64,000 nucleotides of DNA from Coix lacryma-jobi var. lacryma-jobi (Eukaryota > Streptophyta > Magnoliopsida > Poales > Poaceae). Location of the stretch: assembly GCA_009763385.1 (NCBI GenBank), contig CM019822.1, positions 14,713,950-14,777,949 on the forward strand. Reading direction: 5' to 3'. The position numbers were made by a program, and so were the translations under genes. Under the pieces are notes generated by a model, which was given only the letters and a program-made list of their open reading frames with translations, did not search any database and was not told the DNA's origin. Of this stretch, positions 1-10,893 are shown piece after piece (the stretch's first letter is position 1; each line of letters starts with the position of its first letter).

Positions 1-1074
1 TTCGCGGAATCCTTTGCTCCACGATTTTCCCGTCGCTTGATCTCTTTGCTCGGTTCATCTTTTGCAATTCCGTTTGAACCAAGTTTTCTAGATCGTGAGG
101 CACTTCTTTCCACCGAAGGAATCATCCTCTAACCTCACGGTCTAGGAGATCGATCGATTTTTCGTTTCGGGTCACTTTTCTCCCTTCCCCCGAAATTCTT
201 CGATTCACCGATTTGGAGATAGGTTCGAGCCATGATCTCTTAGAGATAGCTCACTAACTCCTTGTGACTCACTCACCAAGTTTGATCCCTAGAGGATTCG
301 TTTTGGGTGAGTTTGAGTCGAATCGGTGGAAGAACAGAGAATTCGGGGTGACCGGACGCTAGGTCACGGGTGACCGGACGCTCAGCGTGTGTGTCCGGTC
401 GTTGAATGTTCTCGCTGTGTTCGGTTTTTATCTGACCGGACGCACTCTGACCGGACGCTCTGTACAAACGACCGGACGCTCCCTTCAGTGAGTCCGGTCA
501 GAAACAGAGAGGTTCCAGAAACGTTTTTCTGTGACCGGACGCGTCCGGTGCCTGGTGACCGGACCTCTGGTGAGTCCGATCGTTTCCGGTGTTTTGTTTT
601 GCTTGACCGGACGCTGGGTGTTGGAACTGACCGGACTTGCCAGTTTTCTGTTCCCGTTGCTTGTCTCTTGTGACCGGACGCTCAGTGAACGACCGGACGC
701 TTGAGCTCCGTGCGTCCGGTCACGAACAGAGAGCTCCCAGAGCTGATTTCTGACGACCGGACGCGTCCGGTCCCTGCTGACCGGACGCTGGCCAGAGTCC
801 GGTCGATCCAGTTTCGCGCGTTTTCGTTCGCGGCTCGTTCGTTCTTGATCGGATTTGAGTTCCGTCTTTTGCGTTGGCTTTCTAGGGTTGTCTAGTGTCC
901 CGCTGTGCTTCTAGGAGGCATCCACCCTACATCTAGGGTCGTGGACATTAGCAAGCTCTAGGTTTCGCTCTTGGGGTTGATTTTGGGACAGTGGCATCTA
1001 GTTTCCGTAAGGAAATTTTGAAGCTCCCATTCACCCCCCCTCTGGTCGCTTTCGGGTAGCTTCTCGGTCCTTCA
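1..1074 (+). repeat. 5' LTR of Sirevirus A (3' half)
   Basis: Bases 1-1074 align end to end with 9807-10893, the last half of the 3' LTR. Differences are mostly single-base insertions and deletions, often a lost C in an ACCGGACG motif. The LTR ends ...CCTTCA at 1074, followed by the primer-binding site. The U3 part and promoter lie left of the window. Confidence 0.93.
345..802 (+). repeat. Cluster of GACCGGAC/GTCCGGTC palindromic motifs (5' LTR)
   Basis: About 19 copies of the core GACCGGAC or its complement GTCCGGTC occur in 460 bases, singly and as fused palindromes such as ACCGGACGCGTCCGGT. The cluster lies downstream of the LTR TATA box (seen in the 3' copy), so it would be in the RNA leader. 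Similar CCGG-centred palindromes are established for maize Sireviruses (Opie, Ji, Giepum). Confidence 0.85.
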
Positions 1075-1076
1075 AT

Positions 1077-1089
1077 TGGTATCGGAGGG
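1077..1089 (+). other. Primer-binding site, tRNA-iMet type (Sirevirus A)
   Basis: TGGTATCGGAGGG starts three bases after the LTR end and resembles the plant initiator-Met site TGGTATCAGAGC, with changes after the seventh base. Confidence 0.8.
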
Positions 1090-1136
1090 GTTAAGGATCT
1101 TCCACCTTAGCCGGTTCCAGATCCACCGAAGGCGAC

Positions 1137-3450
1137 ATGGATCGCGGCGTGGGCAAACCGCCGTTTTTCGATGGGACGAACTATGCGTATTGGAAGATAC
1201 GTATGTCGGCCTATTTGCAGAGCTTGGCGCTTCGATCTGGGATATTTGCAACTCCCCTGATTACGTGGTCTTGGCTGCTCGTGTGACTCAACAGCAGGTC
1301 GATGAGCACGATGCCAATAGCCGAGCCCGTAATGCTCTTTTCTCTTGTTTGAGCATGGGTGAGTTTGATCGTGTTTCTCACCTCGCTACGGCTCGGGAGA
1401 TCTGGGACACTCTCATGCGTTTTCATGAGGGCACCTCTCAAGTCAAAACCCGACTCTACGAGTCGTTCAAGCGAGAGTATGAGAACTTTAGACATCAACC
1501 TGGCGAGAGCATAGAAAGTTTATTCGCTCGCTTTCAGGTGATTGTCAACAGGATGAGGGCTAACAGAGAGCAGTTGCCATTTGACGATCATGAGCGTGCT
1601 TTGAAGCTTTTGCACACTCTTGACCGTTCGGTGTGGGACTCCAAGGTTCAGGCAATCATCGAATCGCCGAACTATGAGACCCTCACCTGCGACGAGCTCT
1701 TCAGTAAGCTCAAGTCCAGTGAGATTGATGCTATGGCGAGGGCTTCTTTTGAAAATCCTTCTCGCCCGTCCATGGCTTTGGTTTCCGGCTCTTCCTCTAA
1801 CCCTCAGCTGGCTTTGCGCTTTCTCTCTCTCTTTTCTGTGACAGAGGACCAGCTGGAGTCTTTGGGAGACGATGAGTTGGCTTTGCTTGCCAACCGGTTC
1901 TCGCGGTTCCACAACAACCGCATGAACCGCCGTCGAGGAGGAGGACGCACGGGATGCTACGAGTGCGGCGACCCCGACCACTTCATCGCCAACTGCCCCA
2001 AGAAGAACAAGCACTTGGGCAAGGGCGAACATGGGCGCAAGCGCGACTCCAAGTACAAGGAGAAGCACGTCCCCCAAGGCACAGAAAACGGGCGGCTTCG
2101 ACAAAGAGTACATCAAGAAGAAGTACTTGGAGAAGCAGCAAGCTGAGCAGCGCGCGTTCTTCGCCACGCTCAGCGACGTCGACGGCTCGGATGACGACTC
2201 CGCCAGCTCGAGCGATGACGAGTCCGAGAAGAAGAAGAGGATCGAGGACAAGCTGAACGGCCTCTGCTTCTTCGCCGACGACGACGGCTTCTGCACCATG
2301 GCGCTCGGAGATGAGGTCGACGGCGAGCCGGAGCGTACCCTCGGAACGACGACGACGACGACACCTCCCAGGTATCTCTCACCTACGACGAGCTTTCCTC
2401 CGAGGTTGAGAAGTTGACTGCTGCCCTCCTTAGCCAAGATAAGTTGCTTAGGCGTGCCGCTAGAGAGCGCAAGGAGTTTAGGCAGAAGTGGGAGGACACG
2501 GTGAAGGAGCTTGAGTTCGCTCGGTCCACCGTGGTAGTGTCGGAGGAGACGGAGTGCGAGTCGTGCACCGCGCACATGACTGACCTTCTCACTCTGAGAG
2601 GTAAGTGCTGCGTTGGTTGGAGAGGTGGATGAGCTCCGTGCTAGGCCGCAGCTGTTGGGTGCGTGCAAGACTTGTCCTGTCTTGCAATCTGAGTTGGCAG
2701 AGAAGAATGCCAAGCTTGAGTCTTTAGAGAAGGCCAGCTCAGATAGCACTTGTGTCTCGAGGTGTGCTTTGTGTGAGGGCTGGAGATGGAGATTGCAATG
2801 TGAAGCATGGCAAGATGCAAACCGAGGAAGAAAACACATACCTTCGGTCCATCTTGTCATGGGTCTCCAGTAGTGAGCCGCAGCTCGGGATGATGATCTC
2901 CCAATTCAAGCGAGCTGTTGGTACCCCTGGTGTAGGTTTTGCTCAGAGTGTTGATCTCTCAGTTTTTGGGAATTGGAGAGTCTAGTGGTCTGAACCCATG
3001 TGAGAAGCCCAATTCCACCACTACTCCCAAACTTGCCAAGCTTCCACTCAAAGAGCCTGCCAAGCCTATCACCAAAGATGGTGTGGTTGAGGACCCCCGA
3101 GAGCTCCTCCCAAGAACCCAGTTTGGGCACCCAAGCCAAACCACCTCAAGAACAAGCTTGATGCCATGCCACCCATTCGTGAGGAGTTGCCACAGAAGGG
3201 CAAAGGCAAAGTGAGCCACACCCACAGCCCTGGTCACCAACAACCCCCTGTGCGTGCGGTGAGGTACCAGTGTGATTTTTGTGGAGAGATGGTCACTTGA
3301 GCGAGTTCTGCTTTAGGCGCAAGAGAGAGGCGCGCAGGGCTCGGGAGATGGAGAACCCGGACATGTACCATCCAGCTCATGGTGGACATGTACCGAAGCC
3401 CAGGGGAGAGCTGCTAGGTCCGGACGTCAGGTCCCAGGCCTAGGCAGGAG
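1137..3450 (+). pseudogene. gag: Gag of Sirevirus A, frameshifted
   Basis: Structural Gag polyprotein that packages element RNA. The ATG at 1137 opens the typical copia Gag start (KPPFFDGTNYAYWK). The frame shifts near 1230 and the main frame then runs to about 2075 through the UBN2-type Gag domain and a first zinc knuckle, CYECGDPDHFIANC. A further shift leads to an Asp/Ser/Glu/Lys-rich stretch, and another near 2350 to a coiled-coil region with heptad-like Leu/Glu/Lys. A second zinc knuckle of pattern C-x2-C-GH-x4-C is at 3271-3311, split by one base. Two knuckles and a coiled coil fit Sirevirus Gag. At least four single-base shifts make it non-coding as read, though several may be sequencing errors. 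Confidence 0.85.
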
Positions 3451-5432
3451 ATGAGAGCCCCGAGGAGGGAGACTAGGCCTAGAGGTCCAGCACCTCAGTT
3501 TGTTAGGCCTAGGCAGGAGAGAGCTCCGAGGAGAGACGCTAGAGTTGAGCCCCAGGCTCCTAGGCGTAGACCTCGTAGAGAGCGTGCCCGACGGGGTCCT
3601 GCTTTTGCAGGTAACGGACCCCGTGGCGGAGGCTTAGTTGAGCGCTTTCCCCCACCGCAGTTGAGTACCGCGGTGAGCGCTTCTTCCCCAGCGGACCACG
3701 TTTTCCTCAGCGTGGTGATCGCTTCCCTCGTAGACATGCTAGGAATGGTTTTTTCACTAACCCTTCTTTTGAGCAGCCGGCCCAACACTGGTTTTCCCCT
3801 TATTTCACTAACCCCAGTGTTGGACCGTATGCTCACCCTATGTCTTTCTATTGATGTAGGTAGACGGTTGGAGGACGTTTGGTTGGTGGATTCCGGTTGT
3901 TCGAGGCACATGACCGGAAACACCAAGTGGTTCTCCAGCCTTAGCCCGGTCGCCGGAAAGGAGTACATAACCTTCGGCGACAATAGTAAAGGTAAGGTAT
4001 TGTCTCGTGGGACGGTGCGGGTTAATGAGCACTTTGTGTTGCGCGATGTTGCTCTTGTTTCTAACCTGCATTTTAACTTGCTTTCTGTTTCGCAACTTTT
4101 TGATGATGACTATGAGATTCGTTTCAAACCGAACCTTAGTCGCATCTTAGATCCTCAGGGCGATCTTGTATGTCTGATTTCGCCCTTTGGGAAAGTCTTT
4201 TGCGCGAATTTCTCGGAGTCGTTTGGTTCTTCTCGCTGTCTTTTGGCTAGTCCTTCTTCTTCCGATCTTTGGAAGTGGCATAGGAGGCTCGGTCACTTAA
4301 GCTTCGACTTGCTTGCAAGACTTAGCTCACTTGGCCTAATCCGAGGATTGCCCAAGCTTTCGATGGAGAAGGATCTAGTTTGCCATTCTTGCAGACATGG
4401 GAAGATGGTTGCCGCTCCCCACCATCCAGTGACTAAGGTCATGACCTCGCACCCCGGAGAGCTTTTACATATGGACCTTGTTGGTCCGGCTCGGGTGAGC
4501 TCGGTTGGTGGCAAGTGGTATGTTTTGGTTGTTGTTGACGACTTTTCGAGATATTCGTGGGTCTTCTTTTTAGCTGAGAAGACCGAGACTTTCTCCTTCG
4601 CTCGCAATCTGATTTTGCGTCTTCAGAACGAGTTCCCTTTGAACTCGATGCGAGCGATTAGAAGTGATAATGGTTCCGAGTTTAAAATTCGGATTTTGAG
4701 AAGTTTTGTAACCGCCTTGGTTTGGAGCATCAGTTTTCTTCCCCCTATACACCACCCCAAAATGGTGTTGTAGAGAGGAAGAATCGGACCCTTGTTGAGA
4801 TGGCCAGGACGATGCTCGATGAGCATAGGACTCCTAGGCGCTTTTGGGCCGAAGCTATGAACACTGCATGCTACATTTCGAATCGCATTTTTCTGAGAGC
4901 GTTTTTGAAGAAGACCTCTTATGAGTTGCGTTTTGGTCGCCAGCCCAAGGTGAGTTATTTTAGAGTCTTTGGTTGCCACTGTTTTATATTGAAAAAAGGC
5001 AACCTGGACAAGTTTGAGTCTCGTTCTTCTGACGGTGTGTTTTTGGGTTATGGCACTCACACTCGAGCTTATCGTGTACTTAACCTTGACACTAACCGAG
5101 TCATGGAGACATCAGATGTCACCTTCGACGAGACTCTTGTTTGTCCTTCTTCTCGTTTTGAGCGTGCAGGTGATCATGAGGTTGGAGAGCCTCTTTTTGA
5201 TGACGAGGACGAGGGTGCTGAAGGTATAGATGATCCAGCACCCCCTCGACCTGCCGTGCCGCAAGAGCGGCCTCGACGACGACTCACGGCCCCGACACTT
5301 CTTCTTCCTGGGGGCCGTGGGATCCACCTCGCGCGGTACCTTTTGTACCCGGGGTGGAACCAGCTGCTGTTGAGGGGGAGGTCACTTCTTCCCGGGAGGC
5401 GCCACGACACATCCAGCGCCAGCACCCCCTGA
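3451..5432 (+). pseudogene. pol: Pol N-terminal half of Sirevirus A: protease and integrase
   Basis: An Arg/Pro-rich linker comes first. Near 3880 comes the aspartic protease with the active-site motif LVDSGCSRHMTGN. The GAG-pre-integrase His/Cys motif (HRRLGHLS...CHSCRHGK) is at 4265-4400, followed by the integrase core with MDLVGP, VVDDFSRY and SDNGSEF. A one-base shift near 4715 moves the frame; the rest of the core (YTPPQNGVVERKNRTL) and the C-terminal domain continue from 4722 to 5432. Domain order PR-INT before RT is diagnostic for Ty1/copia. Catalytic D, D and E are all visible, so decay is light. Confidence 0.88.
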
Positions 5433-5436
5433 ACAG

Positions 5437-7049
5437 ATGATCGGCGACATCGACGAGCGAGTTACTCGCTCCAGGTCACAGCACATCTCGCACTTTGCTC
5501 ATTCTGCTTTTGTTGCGTCTTTTGAGCCCCGAGATGTTGGACACGCATTGACGGATCCGGATTGGGTCAATGCCATGCATGAGGAGCTAGAGAACTTTGA
5601 GCGAAATCGGGTTTGGGTTCTAGTGCCACCACCTCCTGACTGTAAACCTATTGGGACAAAATGGGTTTTTAAAAACAAGCAAGGAGAGGAGGGCCACATT
5701 GTGAGAAACAAGGCCCGGCTTGTAGCGAAGGGTTATAGTCAGAAGGAGGGGATAGATTATGAGGAGACCTTCGCTCCTGTAGCTCGTTTGGAGGCTATTA
5801 GGATACTCTTGGCTTATGCTGCATCCATGGGTTTCAAACTTTTTCAAATGGATGTCAAGAGTGCCTTCTTAAACGGCTACATTGAGGAGGAGGTCTATGT
5901 CCAGCAACCCCCCGGTTTTGAAAATCCCAAGTTTCCAAACCATGTTTTAAACTCCACAAAGCTTTGTATGGTTTGAAACAAGCCCCTAGAGCCTGGTATG
6001 AGAGATTAAAAACCTTTTTGCTAGCTAAGGGTTTTAAAATGGGATGTGTTGATAAAACGCTCTTTCTCCTCAAGCAAGGCAAAGATACTCTCTTGGTCCA
6101 AATTTACGTGGATGATATCATTTTCGGTGGTTCTTCTCACGCTTTGGTTGCCAAGTTTGCAGATACTATGAGCAGGGAGTTCGAGATGAGCATGATGGGC
6201 GAGCTGACTTTCTTTCTTGGTTTGCAAATTAAGCAATCCCGAGAGGGGACGTTTGTGCACCAGGGCAAGTACACGAGGGACTTGCTGAAGCGGTTTGACA
6301 TGGGTGAGGCCAAGCCTCTTCCGACGCCCATGTCGACGACGACTGCCCTGGATGCCGACACGGATGGAGAAGCAGTGGACCAGAAGGAGTACCGCAGCAT
6401 GATTGGATCGCTGCTCTACCTGACGGCGACACGGCCGGACATTCAGTTCGCCGTGTGCTTGTGCGCGCGCTTTCAGGCTTCGCCACGCACTTCTCACCGT
6501 CAGGCGGTGAAGCGCATATTCAGGTACCTTCGTTTCACGCCTGAGTTCGGGATTTGGTATTCTGCTTCCTCCACTCTCTCGCTTTGCGGTTATTCCGATG
6601 CCGATTTTGCTGGTTGTCGCATTGAGCGCAAGTCCACTTCTGGGACTTGCCAGTTTATTGGGTCTTCTCTTGTGTCGTGGTCTTCTCGCAAGCAGTCTAG
6701 TGTCGCCCAGTCTACCACGGAGGCTGAATATGTTGCTGCGGCTAGCTGCTGTTCCCAGTTACTCTGGATGATGGCCACTTTGCGTGATTTTGGTTTGAGC
6801 TTTACTCGAGTTCCTTTGCTTTGTGACAGCACGAGTGCCATTAGCGTTGCTAAGAACCCCGTGCTTCACTCGAAAACCAAACACATTGATGTGCGCTTTC
6901 ATTTCTTGCGAGACCACCAGGAGAAGGGTGATATCGACCTTCGCCATGTCGATACTCATCACCAATTGGCTGATATTTTCACCAAGCCTTTAGACGAATC
7001 AACCTTTAATAGGTTGAGGGGTGAGCTTGGTGTGTGTTTCCCCTTTTAG
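5437..7049 (+). pseudogene. pol: Pol C-terminal half of Sirevirus A: reverse transcriptase and RNase H
   Basis: Copia RT begins near 5545 (DWVNAMHEELENF, GTKWVFKNK, VRNKARLVAKGY, FAPVARLEAIR, MDVKSAFLNG). A one-base shift near 5955 breaks the frame. It resumes at 5964 with YGLKQAPRAWY and the catalytic box VQIYVDDIIFG. RNase H follows (YSDADFAGC, KSTSGTC, STTEAEY, HIDVRFHF, DIFTKPL) and ends in ...RGELGVCFPF at the stop. With this shift ignored, all core motifs of a working copia RT-RH are present, consistent with a young copy. Confidence 0.9.
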
Positions 7050-8711
7050 ATGGGGGGAAGCATTTTGAGATGTACAGACTGACTCTTTATTTTGAGGCTC
7101 TTTTTTTTTGAGTTTCTTGAGTCTTTCCAATTGGTATCTTCTTTCTTTCAGTTTTGTGTCGGGCATACGCATTTACATTCTGAGCTTTATGTCTATATTC
7201 ACTAGAATGTAATTATGCTCTTGTTAGTATTGCTCCGATACTTATGATGATGCTTGTAGCTTATGCTCTTTCTGATCACTGTTACATGTTATGAGCGAGC
7301 TATTTTTGGAATGGTGAATTATGCCTAATGTACATAAATCTGAAAATGTTCACCATTGAGATATGCAACTAGCATGTGTAGGGTGTGTTGAGTCCATTCC
7401 TGCTTTTCATATATGCTAGGTTGCTATGTCTCTAGTTCTGAGTCATTCACTTGCTTGGTTGTTCATAACTTGCTTAAAATCTGAACCAAGTATTGTTGAA
7501 TTGAAAAGATCGAGATGGGATTGCTTGTCAACACCTCATGGTATTGAGACTGTTTCTCATTGCACTTTGAGTTAAACTTGAGCCATGTAGTGTATGACCG
7601 AAACCGTTGCTTTAAGCTTCTGATTGCTTCGGCATAGGCTTCGCACGGTTGAAAAGTTAGGCAATGACAAGCTTTCAACCTCTCGCAATCACATGCCAAA
7701 AATGAACTTGTGAATTCTTTTACCGCTGCAACTCCGATATGAATTTGAAATCACAAGTATATGCTTCATTCCTATGCATGATGATTGAACTTTGCTAGGG
7801 GTAGTTCACCTTGTATATATGCTTAGCACTTGTTTGGATTCCTTCTATACATGTCTAGTGCTATTTTGATGGTGACTATCCTTTTTGCTTAAAACTGCTC
7901 ACATGCTCATATGCTTCATATTTCGTATAAGTGATCAGTTTGAGCCTTTGCTATTTGAGTGCTTAATTGAGATGTTGGAGCTATACTGATTAGAGCATCT
8001 TTGCACTCTTTTGACTATATACTTGAAGCTCCTAACTTGCATTTTGACTCCATATGCATTGTGGAAGGAGATCTTGTGTTCAGGGGGAGTTTATGTGAAG
8101 AGAGTTGCTTCTCCGATACCTTTTGGCCTTGATAAGTGCATTTTCAACTAGGGGGAGAAATTTATGCAAATCATATGCCCTGAAATCTTTTGTCCTAGTT
8201 GCTTGCATTTGTCGAGGGGGAGTTTGCTAGTTGTGTTGAGCCGTTGCCTCTGTCTTGAGGGACTAGCAAACGTTCCTAGCTTTTCATGAGCTTTCATAAG
8301 CTTTTCATTTGGCTTTCAATTGGTATCGTCTGGTGTGCTTTCCCATTTGGTTTGGGTTGATTTCCAATTGGTTCGGAGTGATTTTCTTGCTAGTTGTGTT
8401 GAGCCTCTGTGCCTCTATCTTGAGGGACTAGCATTTTGCTTCTGTTGTCCTCCGATCTTCAATTGGTATCTGCTAGCGGTGTTGAGCCTGTTCTACCTCT
8501 TCTTGAGGGCTAGCTTTGCTTTGCTTGGTTGCGTCGAGCCGTTGCCCATGTCTTTGGGGACCAAGTTTTCGCTTCATCCACTTGACCTTCTTTGGCTTTT
8601 GTTAGGCTTTTGGGTCATTTGGTTGGGTTTTCTCTTCCCACTCCTTCCTACCTCCTTCTTCTTATTCATGATTTGTTGTGGAGTTGACAATGCACTCATC
8701 AAGGGGGAGAT
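7050..8711 (+). other. Non-coding 3' region of Sirevirus A with multiple polypurine tracts
   Basis: No convincing gene. It contains repeated polypurine tracts: GGGGGAA near 7054, CAGGGGGAG near 8081, CTAGGGGGAG near 8150, CGAGGGGGAG near 8215 and the terminal CAAGGGGGAGAT at 8700. It also has CAATTGGTAT at about 7128, 8318 and 8460 (a variant near 8363), the same string that spans the LTR/primer-site junction. A block of four imperfect repeats reading GTTGAGCC...CTTGAGGG sits between 8226 and 8575. Some Sireviruses carry an env-like gene here; I see none. Confidence 0.75.
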
Positions 8712-9112
8712 TGCGGATACATGGGTGTATGCCGAGTCTCTGTGTGATGAGTGATTGTCAACGGAGATGATGCGCATGTTCTTTGGCTTGTGTTGTGCAG
8801 GTGTCGAGCACGGAGACAGTGATCGATGGCGGGTGAAGGTCAAGTTGCGACGTGCCGTGCCGACGGACCGGGCGCGATGAAGGATGGGCGTGCCGTGCGG
8901 CGGACGTGCCATGCCGATGTATCGGACGGTGAAGGGCGGACGTGGACTTGGACTGATGGACTGGAGGCCGGAGGATCAGCTGTGGTGGCTGGCAGCCTGC
9001 GACAGCGACAAGCGGAGAAGTGCGATCATGTCGGTGGAAGGGGTGCACAGGCGGTGCATCCCCTCTACGACGCCGGTTTGTTGGTAGAGCCCGGGAAAAA
9101 CCAACGGTGGAC

Positions 9113-9370
9113 GGTTTCCAGGTTTGGGCCTCAAAACCTGGGTGCTGGGTTTCCAGGTTGAGCCACAAAACCTGGGCGCGACGGTTTCCAGGTTGAGCCT
9201 CAAAACCTGGGCGTGGGCCGGTTTCCGAGTTTGGGCCTCAAAACTCGGGCGCTGAGGGTTTCCGAGTTTGGGCCACAAACTCGGGCTGGAGGCTGGTTTC
9301 CCGGTTTGGGCCTCAAAACCGGGGGCTGATGGAAAAGGCTGGTTTCCCGGTTTGGGCCACAAAACCGGGG
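9113..9370 (+). repeat. Tandem array of seven stem-loops with compensatory stems
   Basis: Seven units of about 34-48 bases each start GGTTTCC and fold into an exact or near-exact 7-8 bp stem around a GGGCCTC/GGGCCAC/GAGCC-type loop. Stems are CCAGGTTT/AAACCTGG in units 1-3, CCGAGTTT/AAACTCGG in 4-5 and CCCGGTTT/AAACCGGG in 6-7. Both arms change together while pairing is kept. The array is upstream of the LTR TATA box. Confidence 0.9.
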
Positions 9371-9561
9371 GTGCAGAGTGGTGGCGGCACGTGGCGGCGA
9401 TCTGAAGGTTGCGTGGAGGCGACGCGGAAGACCGTGCGGGCGTGGCCGTCGGATCTACCTACCACCAGCGGGTGGACTAGAATAGCCTTAGGGTTAGGCT
9501 GGTCCGCTCTGTAATTAGAGTAGAGAGGGGTAGAGTAGGAAATAGACTTAGGCTAGGTTAG

Positions 9562-9567
9562 TATAAG
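9562..9567 (+). promoter_or_regulatory. Putative LTR TATA box (Sirevirus A)
   Basis: TATAAG within GTTAGTATAAGTAGTCC, followed by a pyrimidine-rich stretch. The position, about 850 bases into the LTR, suits the start of R. Confidence 0.55.
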
Positions 9568-10164
9568 TAGTCCAGGGGAGACACCCTCCTCCCTATCTCA
9601 ATTCCAATCTCAGTTAGTGCTTTCATCTCCTAGGGTTTCCACTCTCCCATCCCTGCTTTAGCTAGTTGAGATCCGCAGAGAGACTCCACTCTGTGTACTG
9701 TTGATTGAGGAAGTGAGGCCGTATCCTCACCTTGGAGCACTGATCGATGGCTTGATTTGCGTCCTTGATTCGAGTTCGTGGCTGTGATTTCCGTTTACTT
9801 GTGTTCTTCGCGGAATCCTTTTTGCTCCACGATTTTCCCGTCGCTTGATCTCTTTGCTCGGTTCATCTTTTGCAATTCCGTTTGAACCAAGTTTTTCTAG
9901 ATCGTGAGGCACTTCTTTCCACCGAAGGAATCATCCTCTAACCTCACGGTCTAGGAGATCGATCGATTTTTCGTTTCGGGTCACTTTTTCTCCCTTCCCC
10001 CGAATTTCTTCGATTCACCGATTTGGAGATAGGTTCGAGCCATGATCTCTTAGAGATAGCTCACTATAACTCCTTGTGACTCCACTCACCAAGTTTGATC
10101 CCTAGAGGATTTGTTTTGGGTGAGTTTGAGTCGAATCGGTGGAAGAACAGAGGCTGTCGGGGTG

Positions 10165-10625
10165 ACCAACGGACGCTAGGTCACGGGGTGACCGGACGCT
10201 CAGCGTGTGAGTCCGGTCGTTGAATGTTCTCGCTGTGTTCGGTTTTTATACTGACCGGACGCACTCTGACGGACGCTCTGTACAAACGACGGACGCTCCC
10301 TTCAGTGAGTCGGTCAGAAACAGAGAGGTTCCAGAAACGTTTTTCTGTGACCGGACGCGTCCGGTGCCTGGTGACGGACGCTCTGGTGAGTCCGATCGTT
10401 TCCGGTGTTTTGTTTTGCTTGACCGGACGCTGGGGTGTTGGAACTGACCGGACTTGCCAGAGTTACTGTTCCCGTTGCTTTGTCTCTTGTGACCGGACGC
10501 TCAGCGTGAACGACCGGACACTTGAGCTCCGTGCGTCCGGTCACGAACAGAGAGCTCCCAGAGCTGATTTCTGACGACCGGACGCGTCCGGTCCCTGCTG
10601 ACCGGACGCTGGCCAGAGTCCGGTC
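10165..10625 (+). repeat. Cluster of GACCGGAC palindromic motifs (3' LTR)
   Basis: The same cluster as at 345-802. Several motifs have lost one base here (GACGGACGC for GACCGGACGC), which is either decay or sequencing error. Confidence 0.85.
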
Positions 10626-10893
10626 GATCAGTTTCGCGCGTTTCGTTCGCGGCTCGTTCGTTCTTGATCGGATTTGAGTTCCGTCTTTTGCGTTGGCTTT
10701 CTAGGGTTGTCTAGTGTCCCGCTGTGCTTCTAGGAGGCATCCACCCTACATCTAGGGTCGTGGACATTAGCAAGCTCTAGGGTTCGCTCTTGGGGTTGAT
10801 TTTGGGACAGTGGCATCTAGTTTCCGTAAGGAAATTTTGAAGCTCCCATTCACCCCCCCTCTGGTCGCTTTCGGGTAGCTTCTCGGTCCTTCA

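Larger units (their letters stand above)
1..10893 (+). mobile_element. Sirevirus A (Ty1/copia, SIRE lineage), 5' LTR cut by window edge
   Basis: The order is partial 5' LTR, initiator-Met-type primer-binding site, gag with two zinc knuckles, protease, integrase, reverse transcriptase, RNase H, a 1.7 kb non-coding tail with several polypurine tracts, and a 2.2 kb 3' LTR. Copia order (integrase before RT), a coiled-coil Gag, long LTRs, multiple polypurine tracts and reiterated CCGG palindromes in the LTR are known Sirevirus traits. The two LTR copies are very similar, so insertion was recent. The element sits in an exon of the PF04195-like gene, whose reading resumes right after the LTR at 10894. 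The left TSD is outside the window; the right one should be TCAAT. Confidence 0.93.
8712..10893 (+). repeat. 3' LTR of Sirevirus A (about 2.18 kb, complete)
   Basis: It starts TGCGGATACA just after the polypurine tract and ends CCTTCA. It holds a hairpin array at 9113-9370, a TATA box at 9562 and the CCGGAC palindrome cluster at 10165-10625. The last 1087 bases match the 5' LTR at the window start. The sequence after it (from 10894) is exon of the interrupted accessory gene. Confidence 0.88.

Noticed and set aside
1520..2860. 446-codon minus-strand frame antisense to Sirevirus A gag
   Set aside because: It covers the known gag on the opposite strand and has no recognisable domain. Shadow frame.
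8320..8754. 144-codon hydrophobic frame that could be an env-like gene of Sirevirus A
   Set aside because: Starts at TTG, runs across the polypurine tract into the LTR, and overlaps the repeat block. No signal peptide or coding bias that I can support.
9113..9370. CRISPR-like array
   Set aside because: Regular repeats, but in a plant LTR, without unique spacers of constant length. Units are variable hairpins.
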